Shown: positions 32,957 to 33,971 of the stretch, piece after piece
Layout: every line of letters starts with the position of its first letter
Numbering within the stretch: position 1 is the first letter of the stretch
DNA from: Clostridia bacterium
Lineage (GTDB): Bacteria > Bacillota > Clostridia > Christensenellales > Aristaeellaceae
Assembly (NCBI GenBank): GCA_017527065.1
Contig: JAFXQO010000052.1
Location: 1 to 33,971 of the forward strand
Direction of reading: 5' to 3'
Length of the DNA stretch: 33,971 nt
Translations under genes and position numbers: made by a program
The notes under the pieces: model-generated
What the model was told of the DNA's origin: nothing
Seen by the model: only the letters and a program-made list of their open reading frames with translations
The model's database searches: none

Positions 32957-33733
32957 TCAGCCCAGGAACCGCTCCACGACGACCCGGAAGTCGCCGTAGC
33001 GATCCAGATAGGCGAAATGGCCGCAGCCCGGCCAGGACACAAGGCCCGCGTCCGGGATCCGCTCCTCCATGAGCTTACCCATCCACAGGGGCGTTTCCGC
33101 GTCGTCCTCGCCCCAGATGAGCAGCGTCGGCGCCTTGATCTTCGGAAGGCAGTCGGTCAGGTCCTGGGCGATCACGCGATTGAAGGTCTGGCGCATGGAA
33201 GGCGCAAGCGCGCGGTAATCGCGGGAGCCGAACCGCTGCACCAGCGCTTCCTGCCAGAGCGCCGTCCGCTCCTCGCCCAGCACGGCCCGCGCCGCGCCGC
33301 TCAGGGCGACGCCGCGCAGCAGCCGGTAAACGCGGCTCTTCACGGTCTTTTTGCCGGTCTTTTTCGGCGGCAGGCCCGCCGCGCCGGTCAGCACCATTTT
33401 GCCCACCAGCCCGGGATAGGTCGCCGCGAGCAGGATCGCCACGCGCCCGCCGAAGGAATGGGCGATGATGTCCGTCCGCTTAATCCCCTTTTCCCTGAGG
33501 AACGCGTGGATGAATTCCATGTATTCCGTCACCGACCAGGGCGCGTCGGGCTCAGAGCTCTTGCCGTGGCCGGGAAAATCGACGGCGTAGACCACATGCG
33601 TCCTTTTGAAATCGCGCGCGACGGGCAGGAAGCTCTCGGCTTTGCCGCCCCAGCCATGCAGCAGCAGCAGGGGCTCCCCCGCTTCGCCGCTGACCTCATA
33701 ATACATCCTTACGCCGCGCGAAACAAATTCCAT
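32957..33733 (-). CDS. Alpha/beta-fold hydrolase
   Basis: The 258-residue protein has the hydrolase pattern LLLLHGWGG (oxyanion region), VDFPGHGKSS, nucleophile Ser93 in IIAHSFGGRVA, an acidic residue in LLIWGEDDAETP, and a late histidine in GCGHFAYLD. There is no signal peptide. The substrate is unknown; homologues often sit beside MurF/Ddl genes in Clostridia (recollection, not checked). The ATG at 33733 follows GGAGGG by 11 bases; an upstream GTG-type extension to 33775 would overlap the probable -10 region. It is first of the hydrolase-Mur ligase-ddl unit. Confidence 0.9.
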   Translation of the reverse strand: MEFVSRGVRMYYEVSGEAGEPLLLLHGWGGKAESFLPVARDFKRTHVVYAVDFPGHGKSSEPDAPWSVTEYMEFIHAFLREKGIKRTDIIAHSFGGRVAILLAATYPGLVGKMVLTGAAGLPPKKTGKKTVKSRVYRLLRGVALSGAARAVLGEERTALWQEALVQRFGSRDYRALAPSMRQTFNRVIAQDLTDCLPKIKAPTLLIWGEDDAETPLWMGKLMEERIPDAGLVSWPGCGHFAYLDRYGDFRVVVERFLG

Positions 33734-33763
33734 AAAAGCCGCACCCTCCTCATTATCTCCTAT

Positions 33764-33769
33764 ATTGTA
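33764..33769 (-). promoter_or_regulatory. Probable -10 box of the hydrolase-Mur ligase-ddl operon
   Basis: On the minus strand TACAAT lies about 30 bases before the hydrolase start, in an AT-rich gap, within TGGTATACAAT (an extended -10-like context). No good -35 is visible 17 bases upstream. The rest of the 114-base gap up to the dapF stop shows no convincing terminator. Confidence 0.35.
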
Positions 33770-33847
33770 TACCATTTCCCCAAAAAATGGAAGAGTATTC
33801 TTTGAATTCGGGGCGATAAGCGGTTCTTTGAGGAAAAACGGCGGTTT

Positions 33848-33971
33848 TTATACGTCGACCTCTCCCCGGAACACCGGCGTGGCGGGGCCGGTCATGAGCA
33901 CGTGGCCGTCGGAGACGCGCCATTCGATCTCCAGCGCGCCGCCGGGCAGCTTGACCCAGGCGCGCCGGCCG
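33848..33971 (-). CDS. dapF: Diaminopimelate epimerase, C-terminal fragment (5' part outside window)
   Basis: About 40 codons remain, ending in [28 protein letters not shown] and TAA. The LPGG.LEIEW...V.MTGPA..VF.GE pattern is the characteristic C-terminus of DapF, which makes meso-diaminopimelate for lysine and peptidoglycan. The gene is cut by the window edge, not visibly broken. It would be upstream of the cell-wall block but appears to have a separate promoter following it. Confidence 0.85.
   Translation of the reverse strand, partial: GRRAWVKLPGGALEIEWRVSDGHVLMTGPATPVFRGEVDV

Overview
The window looks like chromosome of a spore-forming, diderm-negative, high-GC Firmicute, probably a Clostridia lineage such as Christensenellales (the lineage is inference). 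Supporting signs are the start of a spoIIIA operon, the Firmicutes order yifB-dprA-topA-trmFO-hslV-hslU, rqcH, comEB, a VanW-type protein, strong GGAGG ribosome binding sites, and frequent GTG/TTG starts. Nearly all genes are on the minus strand; one HAD phosphatase is on plus. No rRNA, tRNA, CRISPR array, phage or transposase gene was seen, and no gap exceeds about 200 bases. Very long plus-strand frames opposite the genes are GC-driven shadows.

Layout, from high to low coordinates (the direction of transcription): (a) the 3' end of dapF, then an alpha/beta hydrolase, a membrane-anchored Mur ligase and a D-Ala-D-Ala ligase form a cell-wall precursor block that ends in a clear terminator. (b) rqcH, a vanW/G5 protein, a Cof-type HAD and trmL follow, ending at an inverted-repeat element. 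(c) A small membrane protein, a family-4 uracil-DNA glycosylase, a second glycosylase that has lost all four Fe-S cysteines, and a GNAT-like protein. (d) An acidic zinc-ribbon protein and a metallophosphoesterase, ending in a terminator. (e) A URO-D-family protein, a GH109-like oxidoreductase/glycosidase, a perfect 15-bp hairpin, an unknown 129-aa protein and aspartate kinase lysC, convergent with the plus-strand HAD gene. (f) comEB, a CPBP membrane protease and a giant protein with two GT-C glycosyltransferase modules, ending at a second inverted-repeat element. (g) yifB, dprA, a detached dprA winged helix, topA, trmFO, hslV, hslU and a YbhN-like membrane protein, ending in a terminator. (h) A sigma-E-like promoter, spoIIIAA and most of spoIIIAB.

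The most notable observations are: dprA interrupted by an in-frame TGA, with its winged-helix domain lying in an AT-rich stretch that also carries a near-consensus promoter aimed at topA; two heptad-based inverted-repeat elements sharing an identical 25-bp core word, each starting 2-5 bases after a stop codon; the tandem glycosylases with and without Fe-S ligands; and the double GT-C fusion with beta-sandwich modules. I did not find a clearly new multi-gene system. The repeat family, the Mur ligase operon and the glycosylase pair are the best candidates for follow-up.
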